DNA of 64,000 bases from Bedellia somnulentella (lineage: Eukaryota > Arthropoda > Insecta > Lepidoptera > Bedelliidae): contig OY755177.1 of assembly GCA_963576735.1 (NCBI GenBank), forward strand, positions 2,852,001-2,916,000. The letters are read 5' to 3'. Below the pieces are notes generated by a model. The model worked only from the letters and a program-made list of their open reading frames with translations, had not been told where the DNA came from and made no database searches. Shown piece by piece: positions 1 through 14,203 of the stretch (position 1 is the first letter of the stretch; every line of letters starts with the position of its first letter). The translations under genes and the position numbers were made by a program.

Positions 1-3000
1 ATACGTTGCACACCCTTCTGAGTCCCAAAGGTGGGACCGCATAAAAAATTCAACACATCTTGGGGTCTCACAAAGGGACCAAGTTGTAAGATACTGTATT
101 TTATAACTGGATCTTTTCTTTTATGCAACTTTTTCGGTTGAAAATGCTTTTTAATAGGACTTGTATTACATGCAACGTCATGTCAGTCGAGTCGTGTTTT
201 TGACGTTCGAGTAGTTTAGAAATTTTGATTCGTAATCTTTTATGGCATTGTCGAATGATGGACAAAAAATCTATTTGCATTAACTATTGTGTATGACACT
301 AGGTTTTATATTAGGGTTGTGAATGCCGAACTAAACATACTTTACGCCATGAATTAGGTTGTATTTTATTTGAGTCGGTGCGTGACAGTATGGATTGGCA
401 ACTCAAAAGATATGATGAAAACTGTATAGAACTTTGAATCTGGCAAACTTATTGAAAAGAGGTGGAATTCACTTTCGTAAATTTTCTACTTTAGTTTTAA
501 TTTAAAAATCAGTCTTATTGTTAACATGTACTGCGAAAGTAATTATCTTATAAATATTTTAGTTATTATTTTTGGATTAAGCCCCCCCGTGGGAATAAAT
601 GAATTAGTTGAATGCTTATCCTAGCCTTATTCTACACAGTAATTTTGTACTTATAGAATACTAGTTGACCCGACAGACTTCGTACTGTCAAATTTGCTTA
701 TGACAAAGCTCAATAGGATGATTAAAATACTATAGGCAAACCAAAATTAAAACTTTTTACTAAATATATTATTAACTAACGTACTGGGTTTCCCATAAAG
801 ACACAGACTATCACACTTTGGGAACGCCTGTTTTCTTACTGTGGGATACATTGCCTCTTCTCTATCTAATAATTTATATGCATTTGAACTATTTTTATTT
901 CATTTCTTATTTTCTTTAATTTAGACATAAACTGAACATCGTACACATGCCACCTATTCATAACGAAAATTGCTTAATTAGGATACCGTCAATTTCCGTA
1001 GTCAAACAAAAATATACCAGCTCATGTCAAAACAAGGAAAGACCCAAATTCTCCAAGAAACCAGAGACGATTCATAAATATTCTTAGTATAACAATCTTT
1101 ATTATTGCTTCCTCTATTTAAGAATGTCCAAAAATTATGAAAGGGGTTGATCTTGTTCCATCATTTTAATTCGTATTAATTGTGACGTTCCGTATTATAT
1201 TATGCATTGTGTTGTGACATTAGTGTCGGTTAAAGGATTATGTTTTGTGTCAACGTGTACAATTATTTCTTCAGCTTTACCTACGAAAACGGCTCTGGGT
1301 ATTTATGTTTCGTCTTTGAGTTATCAAATATAGTTCATGACATTGTTGCATCTATTTTTAATAGGATTATGTGAAATCGTTTATGGCACGGTTTATTTTG
1401 TATGGTTTCTTGAACTTAAGAAATATTATTCGGAAATTTCTATACGTTGCGTTTTAGGGTAGTTCGGAAACTTACCACGTATATAAAAGCCGTATTGTGA
1501 ATTTAATGACTTAAGAATGTTAAGCTGACAGTACATTCAATCAGGGCTGTGGTTTCATAAAGGCATTGCTATTTCTTAGACTATTAATGTTATATGTTCA
1601 TTATGGTAATTGCTAGCATCATGATGAGTGCTTGGTTAGTCCCAATCACTTATTACTGCGCCTACCTATATACATTTTTGGCTAGCCAGAGCTAAGGGAT
1701 TACGCTTTCTCGGCATATTTTGGAACTGGATAATAGAAAAGTGCCAAATCGTATCGCCTAAGAAGCACTTAATACTTTAAATCTCTTAGTCGCTTTACAG
1801 GACACCAACTTTGAGAGATGGAGTCGTCACCATAACATAGCTATCTACTACCTAAGTATCTTTTTACTACGTTATTTTAATTTTTTAATGACATTGACTA
1901 AACACATTTCGTGAGAACATCCAGTGATATGTTCTAAATTTAATGTATGGAATGAAAACATATTACACGCACTCCTGCGTATTTCCGCACCACTCGGCGA
2001 CACCTATACGATCATTAATCTTAATGTTTCGATTCATACGACGTTTATAGAACTGTTATATGACGTAAATGCTCTAATGCAGTCGACTAATGTTATGTCA
2101 ACAATTAATGATGGAACGGAATTGTTGGAGATCACTTTTATGCGTATTTTTGTATAGATTTCGGATTTAGGGGAAATAATTTTGCTCTAAAATATGATAT
2201 TCTGGTCTAATCAATGAACATAATGAAGTTATCATCAATCTTCGAGCTGTATTGATAGTACGTGTTATTACTATGTATGTCATTCATCATTCTTTTCATA
2301 GAATTGGAACTTCATATTTTTATTTTACAACAAAAATCTACCAATAAAACTGACTTATTTAGTACCTTTTTACATCCATAATTACATTATATATCACCGT
2401 TAACACCGATTGAGATAGACAGAGCATATGTTTGAACGTTTTATGTAAAATTTAAATTCCCAATATAAATTAATTTGATAGATTTCGAAAGCCTAAGATA
2501 TTTGCATGTCCCTTCGTTTAACCCTACAGAGGGATCAGTCAAAGCAAGTCATTACCAACGACATAGAAACGTAGACTTAGGGTAGTCCCAATTAAAGGAC
2601 ACGTGTTGCTTAGAAGAGGAGGGTTGAGTTTGAGGGTAAGAGGGACTTAAGGGCTGATTGCTTTGAAATATTACAAAGGCAGTGTTGAGTTTTGAGCATA
2701 ATCATGGTTTGTTGGGGTAGGCAAGTATTGATCGGGTTTGGTTAGCAGTGGCTTTCTTTTGTGCTCATTTCTCATTTTAATATAACATAAATTGAATAAA
2801 TTTTATTGCTTACCTTTATCCTACTCCACTTCCAGGAGGCTAGGCTGAGGAATCCTAACTAAATATGGTAACATTGATTTCCACAGGATTCAGCGCTTTT
2901 AAGGAAATAACCAATTGAACAATTAAATTTAAAAATATGTAATACATGATGTCATATAGTACAGCTGGTGATAGATAGCTTAATTTGAAAATAATATATT

Positions 3001-4111
3001 TTCCTTTCGTGACAATACACCGTTTATGGGAAGAAATGTGGTAGAGCTAAAATTAATCAAATAGAAAGAATGAAAACTCTGTGTATCTTAAATTTATATT
3101 AGTTTCTAATACTGTTGCTGCTTGACTTAATTCCGTTCAGGGTATTTTTCTGCGTACATCAAATTATGGTTTCAATATCTTTACGTGTTGTATTCGTCGA
3201 ATGATAGGGGACTCAAGCTAACCTGTTTTTTATATTGCTTACTTGTGATTTTATTCCGTTTTTTTGTGGGTTTTGTATAGAATTTGAAACACACCCGAAA
3301 CTAGAATTTTCTGAACAGTGCAAGATTTGTCTTGTCATTTAAAATACTTTAATGGTTGCGTTATGACATCATTATGATTTTGCAATTTCTTAATGGTATA
3401 AGATGTGTTTTACTTGAGACTTGCCAAAACCTATAGTTGAGAATGAACTATGTATATGTATTTTGTTACTTAAAACAACTTCTTATTATTTTAATTATGT
3501 CTTGTACGTAATTTATTATGCATACATTTGGTTCTTCCTACCGAAGTCATAAACTTCATAATCGGTTCCTAATAGCTAGATTACAATAGTATGCAAACGA
3601 AATGGATAATAATGTACATTTTACAACTATTAGGCAATTCATTCTGCGGGGTTCACAACCAAAACCACAACGCGTGACAGATTTCACGCGCCAACAGCCA
3701 TCATACCACAGAGGTTTTATAACGCACATCAATCTCGCCAGGTGTTTCGAAATTCGAATTTAAAATGAGAACCCCTGTTTGTTTCTTTAATTTATTTTTA
3801 ATTGGCGGCTGTCAAATTTTGAGTTGCGGTCACATAATTATTGACATTAAAAATAATTTTCTTTGATACTATATTAGAGTAGAAATTGATGCATGCGTAT
3901 ATGATATGGGTATCAGTAAAAAGGGCTAAATTACTTAAAACGTTGGAAACGTTATGTTGGTGTTGCATTAATTTAGTCATGGAGAAGGTAATAGCTATTG
4001 AAATATGTTGTTTTAATAATTCAAACGACAATCTTTAAATGAATTTTGTACATCTAGCTTCTTATTTAGGAAAAACTACTTTTTAGGGTTCTTACCAATT
4101 TTGTTATATTG
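1..4111. other. AT-rich flank, no gene seen
   Basis: No coding exon, RNA gene or clear repeat was recognised. Short open frames (for example 1924-2157 and 3798-4031) show no family resemblance. Confidence 0.6.
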
Positions 4112-4122
4112 ATGTTTATCTA

Positions 4123-4500
4123 TACAGCCGTGATAGCCCAGTGGGTAGAACACTCGGTTAACGTGCAAGCGACTAGTGTTCAAATCCCGGGTCGGGGCCT
4201 ACACCAATTTGTCTTTTCTAAAGACATATGTGTGGTTAATTTATCATGGTTGTTAACGGTGAGGGAAAACATCGTGAGGAAACCCACATGGCTGAGTTGT
4301 ACTTAGTCATGTGACAGTGTATTCGTACAAAACGGCGATAGGCTTGCCCCCTATCACGTGAGTACACTGTCCATGCAAAACGTGGGTACTCTGAACACCA
4401 GGTGACAAAGTCACGTGATGTTCAGAAGTATTAGTACCTCTGCCAACCCCTTCGGGGATATTCGGCGTGAACGTTTATGCTTATTATGCTTATGCTTATT
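4123..4500 (+). mobile_element. tRNA-derived SINE (SINE-A), copy 1, subfamily I
   Basis: Full-length ~380-bp copy. The head carries a Pol III A box (tagcccagtgg, from 4134) and a B box (gttcaaatcc, around 4178). The body contains the core gtgagggaaaacatcgtgag. The tail is degenerate TTATGCTTATTATG. It is flanked by 11-bp direct repeats atgtttatcta (4112-4122 and 4501-4511), a target-site duplication indicating retroposition. It has the 'gcaagcg...cccggg' head variant (subfamily I). A 65-codon open frame across it is not a gene. Confidence 0.9.
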
Positions 4501-4511
4501 ATGTTTATCTA

Positions 4512-7500
4512 ATTGATAGTTCTGTAATAAAATACTTTAAATGAACTCTTTAAACTCTAAACGTTCAATATAAATAGAAAATTTGTTTGTTTCTCACTAA
4601 TATTACCATGATTACATATTACCACAAACCTCGCAGTAACTCGGTGGAAAGTTTTGCAGTCTTTAAATAAGCCAGTATATTAACAGGTACATTATGGTTT
4701 ACTGTATTAAGTGATAAATCTTCAACATAATAAGGTGTACAGTCTTGACTATCATTATTTTCATGATGTTTATACACAATAGCTTTCACTATTCTTAATA
4801 CCAGTTAAAAGTGCTGAGTCAAGATACTGAAAATACACATTAAATAATATGATTTATAGAAGTTGTTCCTTATGATTGCTATGCTATAGATAACTATAAA
4901 AATTAAATAAACTTCTAAAATTTTACTTGACAACTAAAACTCGTAGTACTATAATAAAATTCATTGAACGATCATAGACAATTACTCAAAATGAGTTAGC
5001 AACAATGTTATAGTGTTCTTTATTTAAATGTGAAAAACCGCATTAGTTGCCAGCATCTTTTCACCACGAAGGTTACTTTGACAGCTGTATGTAAACTTTT
5101 TCAAATAAAATTTATTAAAATGTTCAATTTCTTTAATTCTCAGAAATTACGTTTGACGTCATCGTTTGTATGAGTAGTCAGATGATATATATATAAAACA
5201 TGACACTAATTTATAATATTTCAAAATGTCCCAGCTAGCAAAGTACGCGACGATTAGATGTTTCTATTGGCTTGTTACAACTTTTTGTTTGTAAATATTT
5301 ATTATTTATTGATTTAGACTGTCCTGGCAAATACTTACATTTTAAAACCTTTTTAGTACTTAAATTATTGCAACTATGATGCTGTTTATTTTATAAGTAT
5401 ATATAAAAATATTAAATGTAAGGGGTTAATTTGCATAAAAATGAATATTGATCTATTTTTCCAAAAAGGACGTATTTTTTATAGGTCAAAACTTAATGCA
5501 TTATATAGGTAATTGCGTTTTGGATAGTTTTTAGTAGCTAATTTAAATTGAACCTATTCTACCTTTCTTATGATAACATAATTATATAATAGCAGCTGTT
5601 GTCAAGTCAACCAGGGAACCAATCGAACATTTCAATTTATTCTGCAATCTTTCTCAAAGCAAGTAGTGCCCTCACGAGAGTAGTCTCGCAGTAAATAAGT
5701 ACGCGACTGCGGTTATATCCAATATATACAGTTTTCTCAAATTTTCTCCGTAACGGCTTGACCGATTCATATAAATTTCGGTGATTATTTTCAGGAGACT
5801 CGAAAATAGGACTAGAACTATTTATTAAACCCCTTGACAATAAACTCTTATACAATCGGCCAAAATAATCTTATATAAGTATATATGAAAATCCAATAAT
5901 ACTTCGGTCTGTCAATGCAGCTTAAATCTAAACACGTAAATAAAACCCTTTTCATCATTAATTTACGGGTAGGGCATTAGGTAACAAGGGAATGGGATTA
6001 TCGATTCGGTACATTTGTACTAGGATAGCATAAAGCATTAGCAACTGCATGAATACAATTGCACCAATTTCGAATTCACTTCATTGCACCTCCATAATCG
6101 AACGCCCCGATGTCGATACAAAAACGAACAGTTCCTAAGCTCATAAATATCAGATGGTTATTTCAATTGGGCTCGAATACTTTACGACCCAAAACCGAAT
6201 GCAATTTACGAGCAAGGAGACCTTTCTTCGACTTTCTTTTAATATTAGTCACGAGTCAGTTAACTGATGCCAAGGGGATGATTTGAAATTATACATTGAA
6301 CCGTATATGTTAAACATTTAAATTTAATCGTAACGATGTGTGACCGAGCTATAATGTTACTTGATTTATTCTGATGCAGTGACAGAATTTCCCTTAAAAA
6401 TATAAAGGAGAAGGTAAAAACTTGGCAGGTAACTAAAAATAAATATAATTATTTCAGCTTACCTAATAATGTAAGTTGACTAACGTTTATGATTATAAAA
6501 AAGGACAAACTAATACGTAGTGCGTGACGACTGAATGATACTATTAACAACCTACCAATTGGTAGGTTGGGTAGGTGTTTGTGGTAGTAAATATCCTGTC
6601 TATCGCGATGTCTTCCCGCACATCAAATGCATCCAAATGGCAGTCTAATCGTGCCGCGGAAAGAGACTTATAAAATATGATGATATTTTTTTTTTCAAGA
6701 ACTGCTATTAAAATAAAATCCCTTCATGGCCTTTTTTATCATTGAAATAATGTAATTATTAATACGCTGCCGAAAATGACATTTATTTCGTATATCGTTT
6801 TTTCGGACAACCGTAATCCTACAGTGATCTACTAAACCGATAATACTATTACTTGTATTACAATTAAATAACACAATAGAGAAAGAGTCGTTGAACTAGA
6901 AATTAAATAGTTACAACGATTCAGTTTTTTGCGCGTCTGTTTTCTCGCTACATCGTCTCCGTATAACATTTATCTTCACGTATTGTTTACAATTCTAATG
7001 ATACTATTAGTACCATTCCTGATAATTATAACTTATTATACTTTCACAGCTACCGTGCTGCAGACTGTAGATTTGTTACAATGTGTATATGTACAAAGCG
7101 GTGAAAGGCATGCCCCTTATCACGTGAATACACTTTTTAGGCAAAAAGACAACATTACACATGGTGACAAAATAACAGGGTAATGTTCTGAAGATAAAGC
7201 TACGTTTTTGGAAATAAATGGTGTAAACCAATGGCATGTCATGTTTATACAAACGAATAATGGGGGCCGGAATGTATGCATTCGTATGAAAGGTTAGCAA
7301 AAGCTTTGAAATCAGAAACAATGATGATTCGCCCAATTATAGCAAAATAGAGATACGGCCATGGTTGCGCCTGCACCAGGAAAAGCCCTTTAATAATTAC
7401 AAGTTTGTTTTTTTTGGATGTGAGATACAAATAGGAATAAAAGTAATGAAATATTGTTGTTTGTTGCCTGTTTGCAAGACTTACTTTCAAATTCGCATAC

Positions 7501-10500
7501 ATACGCTCTAGCACCGGAAACTATAGCTTTACTCTACTGGTAGTTATTTCCGGGCCTGTCTAAGAGTAAAATATTTCATTCATACATACTCGTAAATTTT
7601 GAGATTCGCCGTTTTGAACACAAATATTTTAATGATATGCATTCCCGAAAGAATTTCGTATTTATGGCGACGATAATAAATCGGAAATGGGTCAAAAAGT
7701 GCGTCACAGTCGGCCTAAATACTCGTACTAAACGAATCCGAGGTGAAACATTATTTTCGCACAATATCATCGGAAGCACATCGTGCAAGAAGTCACTTCA
7801 AGGATACAGATATACGGAACTGTAAACGGATGAGATGTTTTACTCATTGTTGTATTTTTTAACTCATGCTCTTAGTTTTTGTTGAATAAGTCAAAAATGA
7901 TATGGCAAAAAAACATGTATAAAAGATTTATGAATGTAGATGAAGCTCGAGAGTTTTTAAAGGATCTTACAAGTAAAGTCTTTGCCTTGCGCAATAGGAA
8001 CCAATGGCGTTAGTAATGTGTATGACTTGCCTCGTTTAGTTTATGTTTCAGTATCCTAAACATTCTTAGGAGGTTGCCATATAGACAGTATTTCAATTTC
8101 CAGTTAACTCTTGAGAAATATTGGAGGTCTTCAAACCGACAACGATAATTTCTTTCGCATCAATTTCTGTCGCGATCGCACGAATCGTAGATTCTGATTA
8201 TGAGTAGTGCATTCTATGTTTTTCAACGGTGATATTCGAAAAATCTAATAATAACACAAAACACCAAAAAAAAACTTTCTTAGTAGCCCTCATTTGGCGG
8301 CGAATGTGAAAAAATATATTTTACAGCGACCTATGACAGCGAGTTTAAAGAAGTATTCAATACTTTTCTAACGTAACAACGATATTGATATTTCTCTTTT
8401 ACCAGTAACAATATTAATAATTCGAGTGTACACATGATTTTAACATAAACCTCTATAATTTAAATCTGATTTCTAATCACTTAGTTGACACAATTGAATT
8501 TTCTCCAGTAACCAATGACGTAGATCTGAACATTTCTCTAACAAGCAAACATTAAAATTTGCGCAACGGCTTAAAGAAAGTGATTAAAAGCATAATGATT
8601 AGAAATGGGAAGTGACAGTGACAGTCATTAGATTCCACTGTTTGGCAAGTCATCGTCAAAATGACGGGAACATCATAACGGTGGTTTCTTTTGACGGAAG
8701 TCCGTCAGATGCGCCGTTTTCAACGGCTATAAGGAAAAGGTACCGATTTTCTTTGCAAATACTGATACGACTTTTAGCCGTAAAGTGTTTTAGGTAACAA
8801 CATCGCAAGTAATCTAAAAGTTTGCTGCAAGAGATCACTTTTGGCAGTAAGACTTTTGTACTTGTATTCAAAATCGTGATTTCGGTGTAAGTTATTCAAT
8901 TATGATTTGCAGTAACCGACAGTAGATGATTTTCTATCCTGTTTCAGCAGTTGTTCTTTATTTGATAGTGTAAGTTTGTACCAATTAAAACCATATTTCT
9001 AATAAATGTTATTAATTGTTTCAGGTACTCGTCGTTTTGACTAACTGAATTGGGCTAAGTATTAACATATTTCAAAACTCTTATATGGATTATTGAACGA
9101 AGACTGGCGAATTATAAAATTTAATAAACTCTTGCCAGTTCACATAAAAGATAATGACTAAGGTTAAATCTGCAGTGGGATGATATGTGGGCGAAAGCCT
9201 ACATGGTCTAGCTTAGATTACCTTAAAAGCCTATCTTAATACACTAAGGTCATACGTTTAAATTGCACTAATCAACATTATTTAATATCAAACATTTGTT
9301 CATTTCAAAGATAAATAATAATTTACATTAACCATTTTTATTATAAAAAAAAACAAATAACAGTTTTCTTTCGTTGTATTACCAAAACTTAATAATATGA
9401 GCTAAAAAGATTAAGACTCCCTATCCTAGAGCTAAAACTAACTCAGGTCATTCGCACCAACCCAATAACCATAAAACCGCGCCATTTTAACTCAGGTTAA
9501 GTAATCCACCTGCTCATAGACAAGTAAAAATAGGGCTGGCAAGACGGATAGTGTTGTCAAACGCGGCTCCAGGATCTAGCGTAACCGGTTCGAGTCCCGG
9601 GCGCAACCAGTCACGCGTGGGTGTACTCTGTGGACATTGCTCGGCCGTTTTCAATGCGTTTTGGGACGGGTCTTAGTAGATTTTTTTTGAGGGACGTGTT
9701 TGGTGGTATTTTTTAATTTGATGATTGGAGGGTTTGGTTTCTGTTCGGAAGACAATTTGTTAAATATTTTGGTCTGAGTTGTTACGAGTTAGAAACAAAC
9801 TCTTTCGTGTTGTAATAGAATGGAACTTATGGAACCTAACTTAAACTACACTGAAAACAAAAATGTATAAGTACTGAATAGTCGTCGTAATAGTGTTAGC
9901 ATTATGATCTTTAGCCCGATTTCGTATGATATTAGTGCACGATTATATAATTTTAATGTGCCGATCCTGTTAATCCTAAATGTAGTCATGAATTGTGTAT
10001 TTTTCACATTAATAACCATTTCATACATTTTGAGAAAAACATATTTTGTACAAGGTTAATGCAATTTTAAATTCAAGGCTTTCAAAGTTTTTGAGGTTTT
10101 ATCTCTAATTTTCATTGTAGAGCTATCGTATCGCATTCGCATCTCCGCAACTAAATAAATTCTACGTCCCTAATCATGCTGCATCTGCTTATTTGATAAC
10201 GCCGATAAAAGATAACAAAAACCCACAGTGCTAATACACTTGGCTTTACTGCAAAAACCACTTCCCCACTGCACTCAATGCAATGCAAACAGAAAACCTC
10301 TCAACCTTCGAGTCAACTTTACTTTAGTTCGATTCCAACCGCGTCGAGGTACGGTCATGTCGCTCGCTACCGAAGTTACCCGAACAAATCCGAAGTCCCA
10401 CTCGGGAATTTCAAATGTGGAACTCAACCTATAAACCGGCAGGATATGAAATATAGTGACAATTCGTGACCAGCATTCTTTACATGCTAACAAGTGTGAC

Positions 10501-10771
10501 CATATATTTCAAGGAAGTTAGTGCTTGCCATAGACAATAGTTGTATAGATTGCTATATCAAGGAAGTTTAATAGGAAGTGAAATTAAAACCATAGACTTT
10601 TCCTTTTGGTGAAATATAAATTACGCGTAATATTAGTATCTAAAGTTTTTTCATTTAAATGTATTGTTTGTATTGAGGAAGTGAGTGGACACAATATTAT
10701 TCTTATCACAGATAGTAAAGATTATGTGGGACATGAAACATTGATAATAGCGTTTAAAATATACGGTAAAA
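4512..10771. other. Gene-poor stretch with weak repeat traces
   Basis: Contains the SINE-A fragment at 7078, a 22-bp perfect palindrome (caacctaccaattggtaggt..., 6548-6569), a possible Helitron-derived piece at about 5640-5850 ('cgtaacggcttgaccgattc') and a tRNA/SINE-head-like B box (ggttcgagtcccggg, 9587-9601) without a foldable tRNA. A GC-richer patch at 10270-10450 has overlapping open frames in three frames but no recognisable protein. Confidence 0.5.
7078..7220 (+). mobile_element. Degenerate SINE-A middle/3' fragment
   Basis: gtacaaagcggtgaaaggca, then cttatcacgtgaatacact and 'ggtgacaaaa', follow the SINE-A consensus in order. The head and tail are absent. A shorter echo is at 36945-37000. 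Small open frames across the region on both strands are not supported as genes. Confidence 0.6.
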
Positions 10772-10928
10772 ATGTTGGCGGTAAAAAACTTTTTCATGCC
10801 TGAAAAGCGAGTGGATTCGCCGAGATTCTCTCGGATGCCGGAAGCTTTGATGAGGTCCATTAGAAGAAGGTCCTTGAGGGTTAAAAGGACCAAGTCGTTG
10901 GTTCTAGTAAACGAAAAAAGAAAATCTG
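10772..10928 (+). CDS. Candidate first coding exon (possible alternative N-terminus of CenG1A)
   Basis: An ATG at 10772 with an A-rich, insect-type start context (gtaaaaATG) opens 52 codons ending at a consensus donor (CTG|GTGAGT, 10929-10934). An in-frame TAG lies just upstream at 10748-10750, so this is the first ATG in frame; further in-frame ATGs are at 10796 and 10835. The peptide is very basic, includes MRSIRRRSLRVKRTKSLVLV, and holds basophilic-kinase-like RRRS and RTKS motifs. The exon leaves one G in phase 1, exactly what the first recognised CenG1A exon (38497) needs to make the Asp of its DSFVNSQEW start. With this exon the six-exon reading frame totals 795 nt, or 265 codons. The strand is the same and no other gene is seen between. 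I see no TATA or initiator that would fix the transcription start. The link to CenG1A is inferred; it could belong to another gene or be chance. Confidence 0.5.
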
Positions 10929-12690
10929 GTGAGTGGTAATGTATTGGCGTTTTTACTGAAATAATAACCTTTGCTAATCCAATGCTAAGATGTTATAATC
11001 AATTGAGTTATCTCATACTATAAGCAGCTAATACATAATTCATATGAATTTGATGATCGTCTTTGTTACGCATCGTTGATTCAGAAACTTATCAGTTTCT
11101 CTTTTAAATTTGCAACAATCAGAGGTATTAATGTTTTTGTGGAATAATTTGAACGAAATGGAAATGCGAGATCGTTTGAGAAGAAATTTTAAACAATGGA
11201 TTGGAGCTATTAAATAATTTATCAGGCTGTGAATTGTAGAGTATATTTAATTGCCATTGCCAATGACTTTTATTGAACTAATTTAAGTTCAGACGCCCAT
11301 GATAGTAAAATAAAATTTTATTCACGCTTGATATCCAATATGAACTTATATTTTACCACTTAGTGCTTTATACACCTTCACTATACAAATTCATGTATCC
11401 GAAACTAAAGGATGAATTTTATTCTGCTATATTATAATACCTTTATAAGCAAAGATTGAAAGATTTTAATAACAAAATGTTCAAGAAAACATTTGTTACA
11501 ATAAAAACATAAAATTCGAATAACATAAAACTCAACTCATGTAATCAGCAAGAAATAAGCAAATGAAACGAAAAATTTCAATTTAACTGTAACAATAAAA
11601 GTTGACCATTTCATGCTATCAAACCTCGCGGGTGAAGCGTAAAATAACAAAAAATGTGACGCGGAAAGACCTCTTTATTTTTTACGACAAACGCAGAAAA
11701 GAGGCCACAAGCAAGAGGCCTGTCTTGAAAAGAAGAAAATAAAATTCCACTTAAAAAATAAGATGCACAAATGAAAACAGACTTGAAATTAAATGTTGAT
11801 TTGTTTTCCAAGAAAGTTATATTTTTCTGTACGCGGAATTTTTAAAAAGTTTGTTATTGTTGTTGTTATAACAGTCTTCTGGATTTACATTGTATGCTAT
11901 GTAATATTTAAAGTAATGTAAAGGTATAACATGTCCAAAATCAATTCATCTTACTATTCTTTAAAATTATAACATACCAACTCACATATTTATAAAAGTT
12001 TTTTTCTAATAAATGGACTCTTAGCTGATTTATACAAAATCGATTACGGAAAATCCATCGAGCAGAATTTTGCAAGATTTAGTTCAGTTTGGAAAATTAC
12101 CATTCCATTGGGATCCAATTATATATTTATGTAACTAAATATTTTCGTACCAACAACAATACATAAGGCACATTAACGTAACAACATACTACATGTAAGA
12201 CTGAATGTTACGCCTTAAACTTTAGGCGAATTTCGAGATTCCAAGAAAAAATAAAAAAGATATGAATTTGTTACGTTTTCTCTCTAATGTATAAAAATCG
12301 ATCGTAAACCATATTGATATTAAAAATTGCACCCACTTACTGCACCTGCAAATCGATCGCCACATTTGTAGAATAATACTTTAGTCATTTTCATGGTCAA
12401 ACGTTATTCTTAGCACTTATTATTTTCTACATACATTAGTATTTATTTTAATTATATCTGTTTCGAGTGAAAAAAAATTAAAATGAAAAAACATTTATTT
12501 GAAATTTTTAACCTTTAAACATATACAAAATATTCTGCCAAACTTAGAAAGTTTGTCGGCAGCAATAACGCTCCATATACACTAATGGTAATGTTTAATG
12601 GCTCACAATTTTACAACCTATACTAACTACATTACTATATAGTAAAATATTTCCTTCTAAAAGACGACATACAAGTATTAATGCTTTATG

Positions 12691-12738
12691 CAAAAAAAAA
12701 AAAATAAAAAAATAAATAAAATAAAATTGAATAAAATT
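12691..12738. repeat. A-rich low-complexity tract
   Basis: Run of A and AAATAAA-type units; no feature attached. Confidence 0.8.
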
Positions 12739-12990
12739 ACTGTGATTTCTCTTTTAATCTTTCTAATAAACACTGTTTGATTCTGCTTGTGGTATAAGTT
12801 TGTTGTAACAAATCGTATTTTATTTCATTACATCCAACTTGTTAGTTACTAAGAGTTATTTCTAGAAATCTTATCTGGGCTCCAGACAAAATAATTCTTG
12901 CAAAAGATTAGTTGTATGCTGTTTGTCATCATTTCGTTATTAGAGCAATGATAGCCTTTTTCTCATTCTAAGCGAAAATGGATTTTGATA

Positions 12991-13237
12991 CATACATACA
13001 TATACACACGGCTATAAATCCCTTAACGGGGTAGCCAGAGCTTTGGAATGAGAAATTCCTCAGCAACATTTGGAAAGTTCAGTGGGAAAAAGATGGTAAA
13101 TTAAAGGTTTTTGGTGATGGGTCTCCAACCACATCGCCCAAAAATCACTTGAAAAGCCCCTAAACCCTTAGTCGCCTCTTACGATCACCCACGGGTAGAA
13201 ATGGGGTAGTGTTATTCTAAGCCGACACTACACGGCC
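12991..13237 (-). mobile_element. Element B (short TATG-tailed retroposon), copy 1
   Basis: Element B is a ~250-bp family. Read 5'-3' it starts tgccgtgtagtgccggctta, has a middle gtaagaggcgactaagggta, then gcgatgcggttggagaccca, and ends in a gtatgtatgtatgt tail. Here it is on the minus strand and nearly full length. Several copies in the window have variable target duplications and 5' truncation, so it moves by reverse transcription. No clear tRNA boxes or protein are seen, so it may be a SINE or a LINE-derived 3' piece. Confidence 0.85.
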
Positions 13238-13956
13238 ACTATACTCCGTTGGTCAAGTGCTCATCACACAGCTATTAAATTAATTTATAAGGATAAATAG
13301 AAATTTACAAAAGAAAAATGGATAATCAACGCATCTATCCAAACTAGTCTATGCATAATAAAAATCAGACCATATAAAATTAATAATCACAAATTAATGC
13401 GACCATATTAGCGATAGAATCATAAATGCACAGGGGTTAACCCAGCGAAACTATTAGAATACTAGGTCAGTAGGATAATAGATAAGCAGTATGGCCGTGC
13501 CTGGGGGCTTGGGAACCAGTGTTCTGTGTTATACCACATGGGAATTTGCTCAATGGCTCGTAACGAACTATTGACGCGGACAAAGTATTAGATGTGTGGA
13601 TTAAATGTATCTTAACTAGCTATCGGTATAGGCTTGTGGGGCAAGGAAATCTGGTACAGCCTGGTTTATATAGGAATAATGAAGTGTTCTATTGGTTAAA
13701 CAATTTGTAAAAATTGCCTCTTCCCTATTCAATTTAATTCCTAATGACCAAATTAAATGAGAAGACTAAAGGCAGCTTGTAGATGAGGACGGACTTTAAA
13801 TGCTGCAACTAAATATTTTTTTGCGAACGTTTGATATGATCACAATGCTATGACTTTTTAGCTCTGACCTTAATTTTACCCAATAGCTCTTAAATTATTG
13901 TTGAATAAAAGTTGTTGTATTTGAGTGAAAGAAAAGACAATAGTCAAATATATTTA

Positions 13957-14203
13957 CATACATACATATACTCACGGCTATAAATCCCTAGAAGATTTAG
14001 AAATTCCTTCGCCACTTTTGGAAGTTGCGTGGGGAAAAGATGGTAAAATAAAGGTTGTTGGTGATGGGTCTCCGCATCGCCCAAAAATCCCTTAAAAAGC
14101 CCCAATACCGTTAGTCGCCTCTTACGTACACTACGTACTCTTATGTAGCACCGGAAGAAAACGGGTAGGTACCTAGTGCTATTCTAAGCCGACACTACAC
14201 AGC
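13957..14203 (-). mobile_element. Element B, copy 2
   Basis: Minus-strand copy, nearly full length, with a small local insertion/duplication around 14125-14150 (repeated acgtac-type bases). Confidence 0.85.

Noticed and set aside
4109..4306. 65-codon open frame and tRNA-like head at 4127
   Set aside because: The head has A and B boxes but belongs to a 380-bp SINE with target duplications, so it is neither a tRNA gene nor a coding region.
9540..9620. Possible tRNA gene (B box ggttcgagtcccggg, then cgcaacca)
   Set aside because: The T stem pairs poorly and no matching acceptor, D arm or anticodon arm could be laid out; at most a decayed tRNA or SINE head.
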